64,000 nt of DNA from Icerya purchasi (GCA_039619475.1 CM077115.1:417764557-417828556), one strand, 5' to 3'. Counted from the stretch's first letter, positions 47,090 through 60,415 are shown. Notes: a model not told the origin generated them from the sequence alone. Program-made: numbers and translations.

Positions 47090-49772
47090 GTCAATGAAAT
47101 TACGAAAATTAGAAAACATTAAAGCGGAGATGAGAAGATTGAGGAGTGACATACTAGGTTTGAGTGAAACAAGGTCAACGGATATAGCGCAGTATAGGTC
47201 AGACGAATTTACAGGAGACGAGGGTGCCAAAGGAGCAGCAATAATTTTAAATGAAACTTGGTCATCGTAAGTATTGTACCAGCAAATGAGAGGATAATTA
47301 CGATAAAACTTAAAATAGGGATTACCAAAATAACAGTTATTCAAGTATATATGCTAACCAGCAGCGCAGAGAATGATGAAATAGGAAAAATGTATGAAAA
47401 GTTAGAAGAATTACTAGAAACTATAAATAACGTAGAAATATTGATAATATTAGGAGATTGAAACGAGATTTCCGGTGAAAGGGAAGAAGGAAAATAAATA
47501 GGAAAATACCGATTAGGTAAAGGAAATGAAAGAGGTGAACGGCTAATAGAGTTCTGTAAACAATATAAGTTAACAATAACGAACACACTATTTCAGCGTC
47601 ATAAACGTAGACGATATATACGATTGTCAAGCAAGATTTCCAGAACCAGGTGTCTAATAGTAAAGCATACCCAGAAGCAAATTGCGATGGTGAACACAAT
47701 TTAGTACTCATGAAATGCAAGATAAATGCGAAGAAAAAAAGAAATACAAGATACATGCAAAAGGGGCGTTATGATAGAGCTACTACAGGATAATGAAAAA
47801 GCCAAGAAATTTGAAGGTGGAACAAGAACTGAAACTTGTAATTAATCTAGTCAGGAATAATGAAAGAAAATGGAATGCAATAAAAAACACATCGGAAAAA
47901 GCAGCAACTATGGAAAACTAAAAAGAGAACATCAACGGATTTAAAAGGAAAGCTTGAATAACGGAAGATATTTTACGAGATATTCAAGAGGGATATATAA
48001 AAATAAAACCGGCGAAGGTCAAAAAAGATATAAGGAATTAAGGAGCCGGATACATCGTAAATGTAAGGAAGCAAAAGAAAAATGGTTAAATGATATATGC
48101 CGGGAAATAGAAACTCTGTCGAAGGATCACAGAATAGACCAGGCTGACAGGCTAATAAAACAGTTTTCCGGGAAAAGAAGGATAACCAGGAAGCTATGTA
48201 TCAGGGATAAAAGCGGAAAAATAGAAAATAGTGAAGTGGAAAAAAGAACCGGTGGGTAGGATATCTAGAATAGCAGCAACAAGGCAATGAAAATCCATCA
48301 TACGAACATATGAATTACTTCAGATAATGAATTCAGAATTTGATACAGCGATAAAACATACAAAAAGAAGATAGGCGGTAGGAACAGATGAACTGCCGGT
48401 AGTAGAACTAATAATCAACTCAGGGGCAAGAAAGTACAGATAGAAATGAAAGAATTATTCAATGAAATATTAAGGAAAGAACTAGTGTCTATATAGACTT
48501 TAAGAAAAGTAAATTGGTAATCGATAGCCAAGAAAACAAATGCGGATAAATGCGAGAATTATAGAATCATAAAAATGTGTTGTCATATACTTCTAAAATA
48601 CTAGCGTGAATAATATTAAATCGAATACAGAAGGAAGATTGAAGAAAATCTCGATTTTGGCCAATTTGGTTTTCGTAAGTAGAAGGGAACGAAAGAAGCA
48701 ATATTGGCTTTACGGTTGATAATAGAAAAATAATTAAAACCGAGTGTAATACTTGCTTTTCTAGACCTGGAAAAGGCATTTGATAGAGTCGGCTGGGCTA
48801 AGTTGTTCCATATCTTAGAAGAAGTTGGAGTACCAAATATAGAAGCCAGAACAACAATTGAAGCTTTGTATAGGACTCAAATAGCGAAATTCAGAATTGG
48901 GAAGAGTATAAGTACCGAAATACGCAAGGGGGAGTTCGACAAAGTTGTGTCATGTCAGCCTCCTTATTAAATATTTATAACGAGAGACCGATACATTTCA
49001 TAAAACAAGAGCTGGAAGAACGAAAAATTGTTGTACAAATATGATCGGATAATATTGCAATTTTAACGGAATCAGAGGAAGAATTGCAGGCAGTATTATA
49101 AAAAACCATCTAGAAAGTCATGAAAATAAATGAAGATAAGACGAAAATTCTTATAATATGTAAGAAAACACATACACAGCAAAAACAAGATATCATAATT
49201 AATAACAAAACTATACACAAAGCCAAAGAAGCGATATATTTGGGAAGTTTGATAACAGAGAATGGAAAGAGCACAGAGAAAATAAAACGAAGGATCAATC
49301 TGACAAAAGGCGCTTTTATGCAAAAATACGCGATTTTAACTAGCAAAAGTATGGATATGAACCTAAGGAAAAGAGACTAATTAAATTGTACATATATGGA
49401 GTGTAATACGGATGCGAAACCTGAGTGATAAATGAAACTGAAAAGGAAAAGCTGGATGGTGCAGAGATGTGGTTTTGGAGGAAAATGCTAAAAAATGAAC
49501 TGAAAAGGTTAAAAATGAAGATGCTCTTAACGGAGTGGTGGAAATTCGCAGTTTATTGAACGCCATCAAGAAACGTAGAACCATACAATGATGGGACATA
49601 TACTGAGAAATGATGAAATATTAACCAAAATTATAGAAGGAAAAACAAAGAAAACCAGATACAGGGGAAGACCGAGAAATAGTTACGTGTCGCAAATATT
49701 TAAAGATATGATACAGCAAATTAAAAGCAACAGCGTGGAATAGGATCGAATGGGGAAAACGAATCAAACGGT

Positions 49773-49780
<8 letters not shown>
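47090..49780 (+). pseudogene. RTE-like endonuclease/RT polyprotein, broken
   Basis: Endonuclease: LRSDILGLSETRSTD (about 47135-47180, catalytic Glu in SETR), KLKIGITKITVIQVYMLTSS (47310-47365), NNVEILIILGDW then a stop (47430-47462, GDWN block), and YRLGKGNERGERLIEFCKQY with LTITNTLFQRHKRRRYIRLS (47508-47630). Linker: GEGQKRYKELRSRIHRKCKE and WLNDICREIETLSKDH (48014-48130). RT: ENLDFGQFGFRK (48645-48680), LIIEK then VILAFLDLEKAFDRVGWAKL (48750-48805, with the first catalytic Asp) and ILEEVGVPNIEARTTIEALY. The usual CGxxRQG/YADD area near 48930-49060 is degraded. C-terminus: RIEWGKRIKRFND just before the TGAT tail. Many stops. Confidence 0.85.

Positions 49781-49824
<44 letters not shown>
49777..49824. 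repeat. (TGAT)12 tail of the RTE-like LINE
   Basis: Twelve uninterrupted TGAT units directly after the LINE's last codons (RIKRFND then stop). Short-repeat 3' ends are usual for RTE LINEs. Confidence 0.93.
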
Positions 49825-49825
<1 letters not shown>

Positions 49826-49833
49826 AATAATTA

Positions 49834-51095
49834 AAGAAGGACGATATTTTTTTTCTTCACACATATTATTATACTAGTAACGAAGACTGGACATTCTTAA
49901 ATACACATTTCCGGAATATTTGATTTCTATCCTAATTTAGTTTATTGATTATACTAATTATTTTTATTGTCATTACGATTTAGAAATCCGGGGCTATTCC
50001 CGTAGAAGCTGCATAAAATTGGATAGCCTTGATTTTAGGCGCCTCACGAGGATTCAAAGACGATACATATGCTCTTGCGCTGTGGAGTTGCGTCTAATGA
50101 TAAGAGTATTGTACATCTAGATACTTTGGCGAGATAACGGCTCGTTCAGAAATCTAGATAAAGACGAAATATTTATTTCTTATTACAGGCGTGACGCGAT
50201 TTCGTGACATCGTTTTTCGGCTGGTAGGTCATCGCAAAAGCATGTACCGTGCTAAAAAAAGAAAAATAGCGAAATCATTAAGATGAAGAAATTACACGTA
50301 GGTTACGGTCACGTTGGATGCGTCCGACAAATAGAGTTATCGGTCGTAGTATTAAGTCGTACGACTTAACTGGTCCGAATGGTTGCATTGGCGTGGAATT
50401 AATGTGTACACGGCGTTTGTTGCACAAGTGAAAGTACGTTTTTAAGCAAAACGAACGATAGACACACACGTATTTATGTATTTAAATAATCTAATATTTA
50501 CTTAACAAGAAAGTCATAAGCAGAATTTACTTTCCCCCCATCCCCAAATTAGTATATATAACGACACCTAAGAGACGCCGAAAACTGTTGTGTTCATCCG
50601 CTAAAAATTAGTCATTCCCTCAAAAACCGTAACTTTCGTTCGGCATTTTTAAGTGATAATAAAAAAAGTGTGTACCGGTGATATTTTTATGTTATTGACT
50701 TCTCTTTAATTAATTGTAATAATAAAGAAAAATTAAAAAGTACTTTCTTTACGTTTCTCGCAGAAATTTCAAAACAAAATTACGCAAATATTAACGATTG
50801 CACCATGGAAAAAAAGTACTGACGATACAAGTCTTTCCTCGTATGAATTTTACTACTCGACGACGAAATAAACCAAGTTGTTCGCAAAATTTGCTTGTGC
50901 AGGTAACATTATGATCTCTAACCTGTTCGGTAACGTTTGTTTACTCGTCGTCGAAGATCCAGTAACTGAGCTAAGGCTGTAATTTAAATTGAAAGTTATA
51001 ACAGCAATATACGCGTATAAAAAATTCCTTCAGTCCCTTAGAACGTGCAATAGAGTTTTTATCGGTTAATAATAGTAATAGTAATAGTAATAGTA

Positions 51096-51150
<55 letters not shown>

Positions 51151-52945
51151 GCGTTCCCACAAAACATGCCGACACTTTTTATTTCAGTATGGGACTTCTA
51201 TGAATTCCGGTAAATCTTTAATTTTTTTCGTTCTTTTCTCACCGCACAAGAATTAACGACTTCAGCGTAGAAAGTCATATTACGTAATGTTATTCGCCTA
51301 ATCTCTCTCTAATCTCTTCAATGAGAATGTAATGAGAACAAAACTGTAAAAACCGCTTGCTCGAAGATAAACCAGTGTAAAAATAACTTGTAAAAAATAT
51401 TTCAATTTTTACATTCGATTACGAAACAAGAGGTTTGCAAGCGTATGTGTAATAAAAATAGAGACGGAAAAGTATTAAATAAAACCCATCATAAAAATCT
51501 AAAAAATCAACAGACGACAGGGCTCACACTGATGCAACATGGATGTCAAAAATATTTCGCAAAAAGATTCATTTGTTGTTGGAAAAGCCCGACGCTGTCC
51601 TCCTCGACAAATAAAATACGAGAATTTATTTATTGACATCTAACGGAAATTCCGCACCCCTTTTTCTAATACGAAAATACCGCTTCCGAAATTAATTTAA
51701 CTAGATAAAAGTAGAAATGGATAAGAAATCAAAAAAAACAAAAAAAAACAAAAAAAAACAAAAAAACATACTTCTCGCAGTTTCAGCTAATAGAAAAATT
51801 TCTTTTCGATTTGTTTATCATTTTTTTTATTAGGCGCGAAATTCCTAAATTCGACTATCTAGCTTATTCCTAAAGTGAATATTAATCGCTAAATAAATAC
51901 TTATTATCGTAATAATTTAAATAGATGACGGTTGCCACCGATCGACTGCACTCTATTCGTACTATCGGTTATCGCTAGTTTATCGACGATATCAAAACAT
52001 TTACTTGTTGATCGTTTTTGTTTTTGAATAGATATGATTGAAATTCTTTTCTTTTTTTGAATGTTCCAGTTTAATCCGATTCTATGAATGCCGGTTTAAA
52101 AGCGAGTTTGCCAATCCACCGTGATTAGGGACACGTGTTAAAAATATTCTGCATGGAGACGGTGAAGAGGAGGAGTTTTTTATTTAATACCTGTTCCGGT
52201 TGTAAAATGGAGATAAACGTTTCTAAAATTGCTGTGCTACCGATACCGATTTTGAGCAGTACTGCAAGGGGAATTCTGAGGAAGTACCGGATAGGAATGC
52301 ACGCGTAACACGCTCCTTAGCGTCTCCAGCCGACGTTTTGTGTTTCGACGCTGCACGCAGATTTTAAATCTCATTTGTATTCCTCCCGATAAATGTGTAC
52401 GTTGGTCCACAATTAATATTTCTGGCAAACAGTCAATTCTGTCGTTAATTGATTGTAATTTTGGTGAGTAGTATTTATGCACAGGTTTGTTTATTTTTCC
52501 CACCATTTACTCTGCTGAATTATAAATATTATTACTTAAATATTTACCTCGGTTTTTTGTTGTTTTTTTTTTTATTCGTCTGCTTATCTAGTCTGCGAAT
52601 GGTTAATTAAATGAGATCGCCTACCCCGCAAATCTCTGGCTAGACGAAAAGAACATAAAGAAAAAGAGCTAAATAAAATGCCTTTTTTCTCTTTTTTAAT
52701 TATTATTTTATTTTTACATATAAAAATTTAATGTAGGCAGCGCGGTGGAAACTATCCAATTAAGTTTTGGATTCCTCCACTCCACATTGTACAATTATTA
52801 ATCTTATCTTAAAATACTGTAATATTAATATAAATTGATATTGGACTCTCCCTATATTCCAATTCCTTTTTGGCCAATTTATATGAAAGGCGCAAACAGT
52901 TATATTACTTAAAGATTATAAAAAGTAATTTAATAATTGCAAATA
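49834..52945. other. No recognised gene; microsatellites
   Basis: Contains the TAA-type repeat at 51066-51150 and a (AAAAAAAAC)n tract at about 51729-51766. An 89-codon minus-strand frame (52506-52237, MVGKINKPVHKYYSPKLQ start) has no recognisable domain and no upstream or downstream support, so I do not call it a gene. Confidence 0.45.
51066..51150. repeat. (TAATAG)n/(TAA)n microsatellite
   Basis: Begins with TAATAG hexamers and changes to pure TAA trinucleotides to 51150. Read on the minus strand it gives a false poly-leucine frame. Confidence 0.95.
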
Positions 52946-52949
52946 CAAC

Positions 52950-54220
52950 ATCGAAATAGCCAAAATGGTAGCATGAAAGAGATTAACGGAAACAAACAAA
53001 CCGTTTGGATTAAAGTACAAACTATTAATAAATAGAAACGCTAGATTAGAAATATATCAATGTTAGATGGATGGGCGACAACAGACCAAGAAAAAATATT
53101 AGCGGAAAAACTGTACATAATAAACCATTCATTATTAACAGACCCAACAAAAATGAAGGAAGAGGAAATCAATGAAATAATTAGAAAGTTAAACAAGAAA
53201 ACAGCAGTTGGACCAGTACACGGATTTCTCCAAAGCGTTTGATAAAGTAAGCCATTCCTTGTAATTGAACAAGTTAAAAACTTATGGTTTATTTGAACAT
53301 TTTGTACAGCTAATAGGCTTTACTCGCGTAAATATTATGTCCATTACAATGGTTACAATTCGTTTCATTATACGTCCACTTCGGGAGTGCTTCGAATTTA
53401 GGTCCGCTGCTATTTTTAATTTTTATTAATGATGTGGGTGATACGCTTAAATCAAGATTTCTATTATTTGCGGACGACTTAAAGACATATATTTATATCA
53501 ATTAAATCTGAATCTGACTGCATTACATTACAGAATGATTTAGACAAACTCTAGTGGAGTCAGCGGAATAATTTGCCTTTCAATTATTCAGTAAATGTGT
53601 ACATATAAAATTTCCCCTTTTAAAGAAACATATGCATGCACAATTATATTACGAATGGATCTAAGTATTAAAAATGTTAATTGTGTACGAGATGTTGGGG
53701 TATATATTGAAAGTAAGGTAGACTTCTCAGAGCACATTAAACACATCACTAATCTCGCATATAAAACTATACTGGGTTCATTATTAGAAATTCAACAATG
53801 TTCATTAATACAGGCACTATTTTCGTATTCTTTAAAAATGGCACTTGTACATCCTCAGAATATTGTTCATTAATATGGGATTATCTCTTCTATGATAAGT
53901 ATAATAAAATCATTGAAAATGTTCAGTCAAAATTCTAAAGATATCTTTATTAACGCATGGTTAAAATTTGCCCGCAGTATATGAATAAATTATTACGTTT
54001 TAAAACCTTACATGCGAGACGGAAACATGCTAAATTAAAATTTATACGCGATATACGCGAATCAGAGATGATGAGTATCTATTGTCGAAAATACTTTTCA
54101 AAGTACCAAGGTTGATTAGTACGGGAAGAAGTCTTACATTACTCACTGAATATCCAGAAATTGATATACACTTCGATAACAGAATTAAGTATTTGCAATT
54201 AGTTTAAATCTTATTTTCAA
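52950..54220 (+). pseudogene. Jockey/R1-like LINE RT with internal deletion
   Basis: Linker at 53060-53215: MKEEEINEIIRKLNKKTAVG, equivalent to the block before the RT (usually KLNxKKAPGPDGI). Immediately after GP the sequence jumps to DFSKAFDKVSHS (53222-53257), so about 70 residues of RT fingers are missing. Then, across shifts: HYNGYNSFHYTPTSGV (53340-53390), LGPLLFLIFINDV (53400-53440, GPLLF block), FLLFADDLKIYIS (53458-53500, intact ADD box), DCITLQNDLDKL, VRDVGVYIESKVDFSEHIKH (53685-53745), and a thumb with SEYCSLIWDYLFYDKYNKII then ENVQSKF (53855-53935). The end is FKVPRLISTGRSLTLLTEYP to about 54205. At least five shifts. Confidence 0.85.
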
Positions 54221-54659
54221 TATCAAATACAACGGAGATGGTATACTTATTCACATTTACACCTAGAAGATTTGTAATCGGTGGTCACGGAAGATGAATA
54301 TATTCTTTAAGCACTCTGTGCATGCGAGAATGTTTTCTATTGTTATAGATATTTTATTAATAATGTGATATGTTCATTGATATAAATCAGATGATAAAAC
54401 TACTGGAAAAATTAAAATTAGATTATAATTTATTAGAGATTCTGAATCAATATTACAATTTTTTCTTTTTTTGAAAAATATGTATTTATAATTTTTTACA
54501 TACAAAAATTTTCGTCAAGCTAAAACGCTTGTCGACGAATTATCTCCTATTTATTAACATTTTACCATCTTAAATTAACTTATACATATACACATGATCG
54601 TGTAATATTTACTTAATCTATCTATTTTACTTATCAATAATTACTAATCTATTTCTATT

Positions 54660-55080
54660 TTCTATATTCACTCGTGAATACGGGTATATTACAAGGAGAT
54701 TAAGTGCATATTCATGGAATATACTGTTTGCACAAATATATCAGTTAGAATTACCGAACGATGTTTAAATTATAACATTTGAAAACGATTTAGTAATTAT
54801 AGTAGCAGATAGAAGTACAGAAAAGTTAGAAAATAAAATAGCAATAGTATATAAGATAAAAGAGTTTCTAGAAATACCCTAATCTGAATATGAGCAAAAT
54901 GAATTTGATGACATTCAGCTACAGAAAAATTAACATGAACTTAAATAAATACGGAAAAATGCCTTCACAATAGTCCGAATACCGTTCGTTAAAATATGGA
55001 AACGTATTTATTACAGACAAAAAAGAAAGAAAAATCCTACCGCCTTTTTCTTAATTTTGGGATCTAATTTTTAAATGTAA
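54660..55080 (+). pseudogene. R1/LOA-like LINE RT fragment
   Basis: Bases 54685-54770 read across a shift as a worn PQGD-like stretch, then SWNILFAQIYQLELPNDV, equivalent to the PLLWNILYDxxLxLELP block of R1/LOA-like RTs. Next is FENDLVIIVADRSTEKLENK (54780-54840), where the catalytic FADD has become FEND. It continues with IAIVYKIKEFLE, NMSKMNLMTFSYRK and YGNVFITDKKERK (about 54995-55035). It is a different family from the fragment at 52950-54220 on the same strand. No 3' end is recognisable. Confidence 0.7.
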
Positions 55081-55861
55081 AACCTAAAAGAGTGAACATT
55101 GCAAATTTCTAAGGTGGTTGATGTTTTTTTTTTTATTATTATTTTTTTCATCGATGATTGATTTGATATTTTATTATTGTGTCACCTGCGATTGCTCTCA
55201 CATACGCGATTAAATGTTTCATAACTCTACATTTCCAGTGTATAGTTTATTTACTCTATTGGAGTCTCGCTTTTTTTTTTTTTTTTTTAGGCCTCCGATT
55301 ACTATTATAATAAAATACAAGTACAGCCCCCCCCCCAAAAAAAGTAAAATAGTAACGAGGAGAATTTTGAATGTAAATAATAACTTTACGGAAACTTCTA
55401 GATTCTTTAAACAATTTCCCGAAATTTTTAAATTTCTAAAATATTCTAATGAAATCAATTTCACAGAAATAGTGGGGTGACTAAATTGCGTACTGAAATA
55501 TTTAAGAAAAAAGTGATGAATAAATTACAGAGAATTATTTATAAGGTCTTCCCTTTTTGTTCTTAAATAATTAATAATTGATACGTTTATGTTATACAGC
55601 TGTTTCCGGCAGTTTCGACCGTACACATTGTACCTTCTTTGCTGAAATAATATCTTATTAAAGTCATTACTTTGGGGAGCCGCTACTTGAACTGCTGCTA
55701 TTATCCACTTATTTCTTCTTCGCCATGTTTCATTATGTGCTTATTCCGTAAACGGCCCTCATCTACTTAACTGTTACCTTGAATATAAATAATTTTCATT
55801 TCTTTTTGTCGTTACAAATTCACGTAAACCACCTCGTTCTAATTAGTTAAATTTATTTACC

Positions 55862-55894
<33 letters not shown>

Positions 55895-57835
55895 AGGGCT
55901 TCGCTTACTTTGCTTGCCCGGCCGCCCCTTCTGGACTGTTGGTCATGTAATAGAGAGATATCATAATTTAAATAACGTACACACAATGTAAACAGACGCG
56001 CACCCATTTAAAATAGGAAATGATGTGTATTTCTAAATATACATATATTTATACATTTTCACAAATGCAGCGAGAAATTTACATTTAAGTTCAATATTTA
56101 AACGGCTCCTCGTATGCCAGAAAAAATCGCTTCATAAATAATAATAAAAATAAAAATTCAAGTATTTCCGGCAATTAAACAAATCGCGTTATCTAACGCT
56201 ATAGAATGATTATACGAGAAAAGTTTCAAACCCTCTTTTTATATGCGTACATAATACGGGGAGGAATGATATTCAAATTTTACCTGTAAAATCGTTAATG
56301 TTACCGATAAAATGTGTATTATCAAACTGATGAAGAATATTTTTTGCTTTTTTAAACAACGCCGCCGGGAATGTATTTATCCGATTTCAAATTTACAGAA
56401 TTATACATTTTACCTAAAAAAGACTTGTTAAGATCTTCTCTTTTTTTTTGCCCCCACTCTATTGACAAAAACCCTGATGGATCGCTTGATTTGCGCGAAA
56501 ACTGTTTATTAGTGCGCTAAATCCTTCGAATATACCGATGAAAACCAGAACGAAATTGAGATTAAACTGCACAAAAACGACTTTATTTCATTTTAACGAT
56601 GCCCATATGTGTATAAACAAATGCAGTTTTAAATGTTATTTATTGGGAAAACAAATAAGTATTATGTAAATTTCAATGTTCTCCGTTTTGCAAAGAGTCT
56701 GCAAAATGTACGACAGGGGAACATCAAAAATAACACAAATGTAAATAAAAGAGTAAATAATAGTATCGGACAAAAGTCGCAAAAGAAGAAGAAATCTTTT
56801 ATGTTCCATCGAAAAAAGGGCCGCTTTGGAAGATCACTAAAAATTACCGAGAAATTAAGTGCTAGAGTACAATCACAGAAACCGCTTTCATTCATTAATA
56901 ATATCATGATATTGTGCGAGATGATAGTGTTGAGCGAATAATAATATTGGAAATACACGAAGCATCTTTGATAACAATTTTGGGATGATGCGATTGGGGA
57001 AAATGAGAAATTACGAAAAAATATCCCTCTTTTTGTGAGTTTGGTTGACGCAAAAGAGCAGGATTAAAATATGGCAAACTTCGCGAAAAGAGAACTAGCG
57101 AAATATTTATAACCTCGGTCGAAAAATATTCATTTTTTTGCTATTTTCATTTAGGCTACTCGCAGTCCTCAACGCTTTCCACCGATGGTTGGCTATAGTT
57201 TTTCTGCAGATTAAAAAAAATGATCCTTAACAATCTAGGATGGAATTCCAAGGAGCAGCGCCCCTGTTATTTCCCGAGCAAGATGAAAAGTTGGAATAAG
57301 AGTATCTCCGTTATTCACAATATTAACCGTGCTATGCTATTTTCTCCATCGTATTTATTAGGTCAGATAAAAATACCCTTTTCGTACTTTGGTCAAACTA
57401 CACGAAGGTGATGGTGGAACAGAGGAAAGAAGGTTGTTTTGGTGTTTTCAATATAAGGTGTAAATAATTTTTTTTTTTTTTTTTTTTTTTTTTATTATTA
57501 TAAATAAGTTGTGGGTCTTACTGGGAAGGTGTGCCCGTTACGTGAATGCCCGACACTCTTATTATCGTTTATTCTAGTAATCAAATTTACAATTAATCAT
57601 TCTTACTAACTAAAAGGAACATATTAATCTAAAAAATATATCAATCACGCAAGTATACGTATAAATAGTATAAGGGCCGCTTACATATTAGACGTCGCAT
57701 ACATTAACGTACACGAAAGAGAAAGGAAGGAAACAAGGAAATAAATGGTCTAAAAGAGCCCTAACAAATGCAAAAGGAGACGCAGCAAAATTCCTTAATG
57801 TTTGCATCATTCTTTCAACCACTTCGTCACTTTCC
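55081..57835. other. No recognised gene; long A and T runs
   Basis: T run at 55270-55288, C/A tract at about 55327-55342, 28-A run at 55862-55889, 26-T run at 57468-57493. Open frames at 56633-56958 on both strands show no family. The T-run sites could be tails of short retroelements, but I could not identify bodies. Confidence 0.45.
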
Positions 57836-57839
57836 TTTA

Positions 57840-58400
57840 TTCGTTTATTATGTGACTATGGTACTCATTAATTTAATTAGAATCGAATCATCTGTATTGT
57901 CGAATCGTAGATTTACCCCTCTACGATGAATAGGTATTATTTTGATACCTTGTTAGTCGAGTTTTTGGTTTGGAAGGTAACTCTTTACACTATTGAGTTT
58001 AAATTCAAGTAGTCTGTAATAATAATAGTGCATCTTGGGGAAGACATTCCGTTATTTTCCTTCCACCGGGTTGATGTAACGGGGTAGTCGTAAGTTTCAA
58101 ACCCCTTTTCTGAATTTTACCTATTTTATTAGCCTCACCCCTATATTTGGATCCCATATAAAATTCTAGACATTATTATTGCATTAAACTATATATCCGT
58201 GACGTTCCATATGAAAGAACCGTCTTCAATTTATATAACGCTGGAATTGACTGCCTTATTTTCGAATTTAAGTTTTGTATGAGATTTTTCCAGTTCAATG
58301 ATGTATCGATATATATATATATATATATATTCCTAGATATTTAAAATCTGTTACATTCACTAGAGGTGGACATGAACATAAGTGAGTGATTTTAATTCGG
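57840..58400 (-). pseudogene. LINE RT thumb/C-terminal fragment, frameshifted by a TA microsatellite
   Basis: On the minus strand 58365-58330 reads VNVTDFKYLGIYI, the start of the RT thumb (YLGI block). A TA tract (58309-58330) follows. Directly after it, in another frame, comes DTSLNWKNLIQNLNSKIRQS then IPALYKLKTVLSYGT (58308-58200). MSRILYGIQI (about 58170, family SRLxYGIxIWG) and a KRGLKLTT-type stretch (about 58110) continue the order seen in Jockey/CR1-like thumbs. Clear decay afterwards to about 57850. Confidence 0.72.
58309..58330. repeat. (TA)n microsatellite inside LINE coding sequence
   Basis: About 11 TA units exactly where the LINE protein would read IYID. The flanking codons are in different frames on the two sides. 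Confidence 0.9.
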
Positions 58401-60415
58401 TAGCGTTCATGTATAGCATTCACTATTATGTATCGAAACTAATGTAAAAAGAAATTGCCAAAACGAATTCATCTGAATTTTTAATATTCATCGCCATATA
58501 ATAAAATGAAATAGTTTCCGAAAAAGAGAAAATTCACTTCATATTTTCACTGAGATCAGAATCATTATTTGCGATAATAATCGTAGCGAAGTAAACCATT
58601 ATTATAACATACATATATATTTATTGTAAAACTCGGACGATTTCGAATCTTCATGATCACGGATTTGTAACATTCTACGATCGAAATAGGCGCGGCCGAA
58701 TTATATATAAATATTTTAATAAATATTTAATTATTAGGAAATTCGCGTATTTTTTCTATTAATGTTACTTATACTTTCGCTGCTACCACAGCTTAAGAAT
58801 GTTTATATTGAAGCATTTTTTTAGTTGTTAAAGGGAAAACAGAAAACAAAGTCTGTACTAAAAGGATTATACACCCCCCCCCCACCTCCAAAAAAAAAAA
58901 GATTATACGCGACCACATAATAATTAGAGCTGAAAGGCCAATTCGTCAGAAAATCTGCTTCCGCCTATATGCTTTTTTTTTTTTTTTAGTACTTCTGTGT
59001 GTCTGTTATTTTAAAATCGTTCTCAAAAGTCGGCTTTTAAAGCGGCATGTCTAATTCGAAACTAAAATTCGCCTGCGGCTCTATTGCAAGATGTTTCGAG
59101 AAAATTCAAAAAGATATTTGTCTCATTAAAGACTAATTCAAAAAACAACGCAGCCAAAATTAACATTTTAAACGCATACATGTTTTACACCTGCGATTTT
59201 TAAACGCGGAGACGAGCGAACAGCTGATGAGTCGATTCAACACGTGAAATTGTTTACCCATTTTCAGTTTACACAATTCTCCTCACTCTATAGAGTATAA
59301 ACAATTTTCGTAAGAGAGGTGATTTAATATCGGTGGAGTTATTAATTCCTTTTTTTTACAATTGTTTCTTAGTCGACGAGAATAGATATCATCTGCGGGT
59401 AATTTCCGTACTTGACGATATGGAATCTGAAGTTGTCCCTCTTTTTGTGATGAGTTCTAAATCTTCACCGTGGAAAGAATACAGACGAAGCAAAAAAAAG
59501 AAGAAATTTAACAGATTTAAATTTGCGAGTAATTAGTAAAAAAAATGACGCAAAAGAAACGAGTAAATAGATTAAATTCGAATTAAATGATTTTACACTT
59601 ATAATTTTGATTGGATGAACGGTTTATCTGAACTCCGCGAGTTCTGGAAAGTGTTTTTTTTTTTTTTTTTTTTTTTTAGTCCAGAATAATAAGTATTGCG
59701 GATGTGTAAGAATGGTCCCGATAGTAGAGGGAAAAAGCCGATTCATAGACAAAGGATGCCGCCACCGTTAATTAAAGCCTTCGAGGGCCGTTTCCGGAGC
59801 GTCTCGGACCGCGGAACCGCATTCCATTTGATTGTCGATCCCTTAATTAATACGCACACATGCACATGTACGTGTATATACGTCTGCACACACATGTAAA
59901 AATCACCATTATCATCAGTATCGCGGTATATTCGTACGCGTGCCATCGCAAGTGACCTTGTACCTGTCAATCATTTGACCGATGCATGCCTTTACTTGTA
60001 TGTAAATTACCGTTATTCGGTAGCGACTGGTTTTGGAGGATTACGCACACACACACAATGATGTATATACGGTTACAAGCATCCGTACACATATGTAAAA
60101 TTAGTTATTATCATTATTGATTTTCGTCGTTATCAATGTTATCAGTGGTCAGTCTGCAGGAATCGCGGTGAAATACAGGTTTTCGCCGTTCCGGTATTTC
60201 TAGGAATCGCGAAGATTTTCGTTCGGTCAGTTGCGTAAAACTTTTCTTTGTCCGATACATTATGTACGGGAGGGGTAAGTCTCTATCTCACACATCGCAA
60301 AAGCGAAAATGCTTCTCTCATAGCGCTACACGTAAATGCTAACGCAACCGTTGAAACCGGATCTTAACATTCTTATACTTTCTATTACAGTCTATGTCAT
60401 ATTGTAGATGGATAC
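58401..60415. other. No recognised gene
   Basis: AT-rich with a C run (58873-58883) and a T run at 59654-59677. Short frames only. Confidence 0.5.

Larger units (their letters stand above)
46688..49824 (+). mobile_element. RTE-like LINE, near full length, with (TGAT)n tail
   Basis: The 5' part carries the characteristic 'tctcttgcctgtcgtaagag' leader known from RTE-like LINEs (46730 region). It is followed by endonuclease and RT remnants and 12 TGAT units at 49777-49824. A 9-bp direct repeat, taataatta, borders it at 46679-46687 and 49825-49833, consistent with a target duplication, though it is AT-only and so not conclusive. Length about 3.1 kb, the normal size range for RTE elements. Confidence 0.82.

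Noticed and set aside
46678..47094. 138-codon minus-strand frame
   Set aside because: It opposes the 5' leader and first part of the RTE-like LINE; no independent motif.
50971..51162. Minus-strand frame with about 27 consecutive leucines
   Set aside because: It is the translation of the TAA microsatellite at 51066-51150, not a protein.
52237..52506. 89-codon minus-strand frame (MVGKINKPVHKYYS start)
   Set aside because: No recognisable domain, splice context or conservation evidence; length is within chance for this much sequence.
56633..56958. Overlapping frames of about 100 codons on both strands
   Set aside because: Compositionally simple (Lys/Asn-rich on one strand, Phe/Leu-rich on the other), no domain.
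59222..59260. CTGATGAG ... GTGAAAT text suggesting a hammerhead ribozyme
   Set aside because: No convincing stem II, GAAA is not preceded by a pairing C, and no GUC with a stem I partner is visible.
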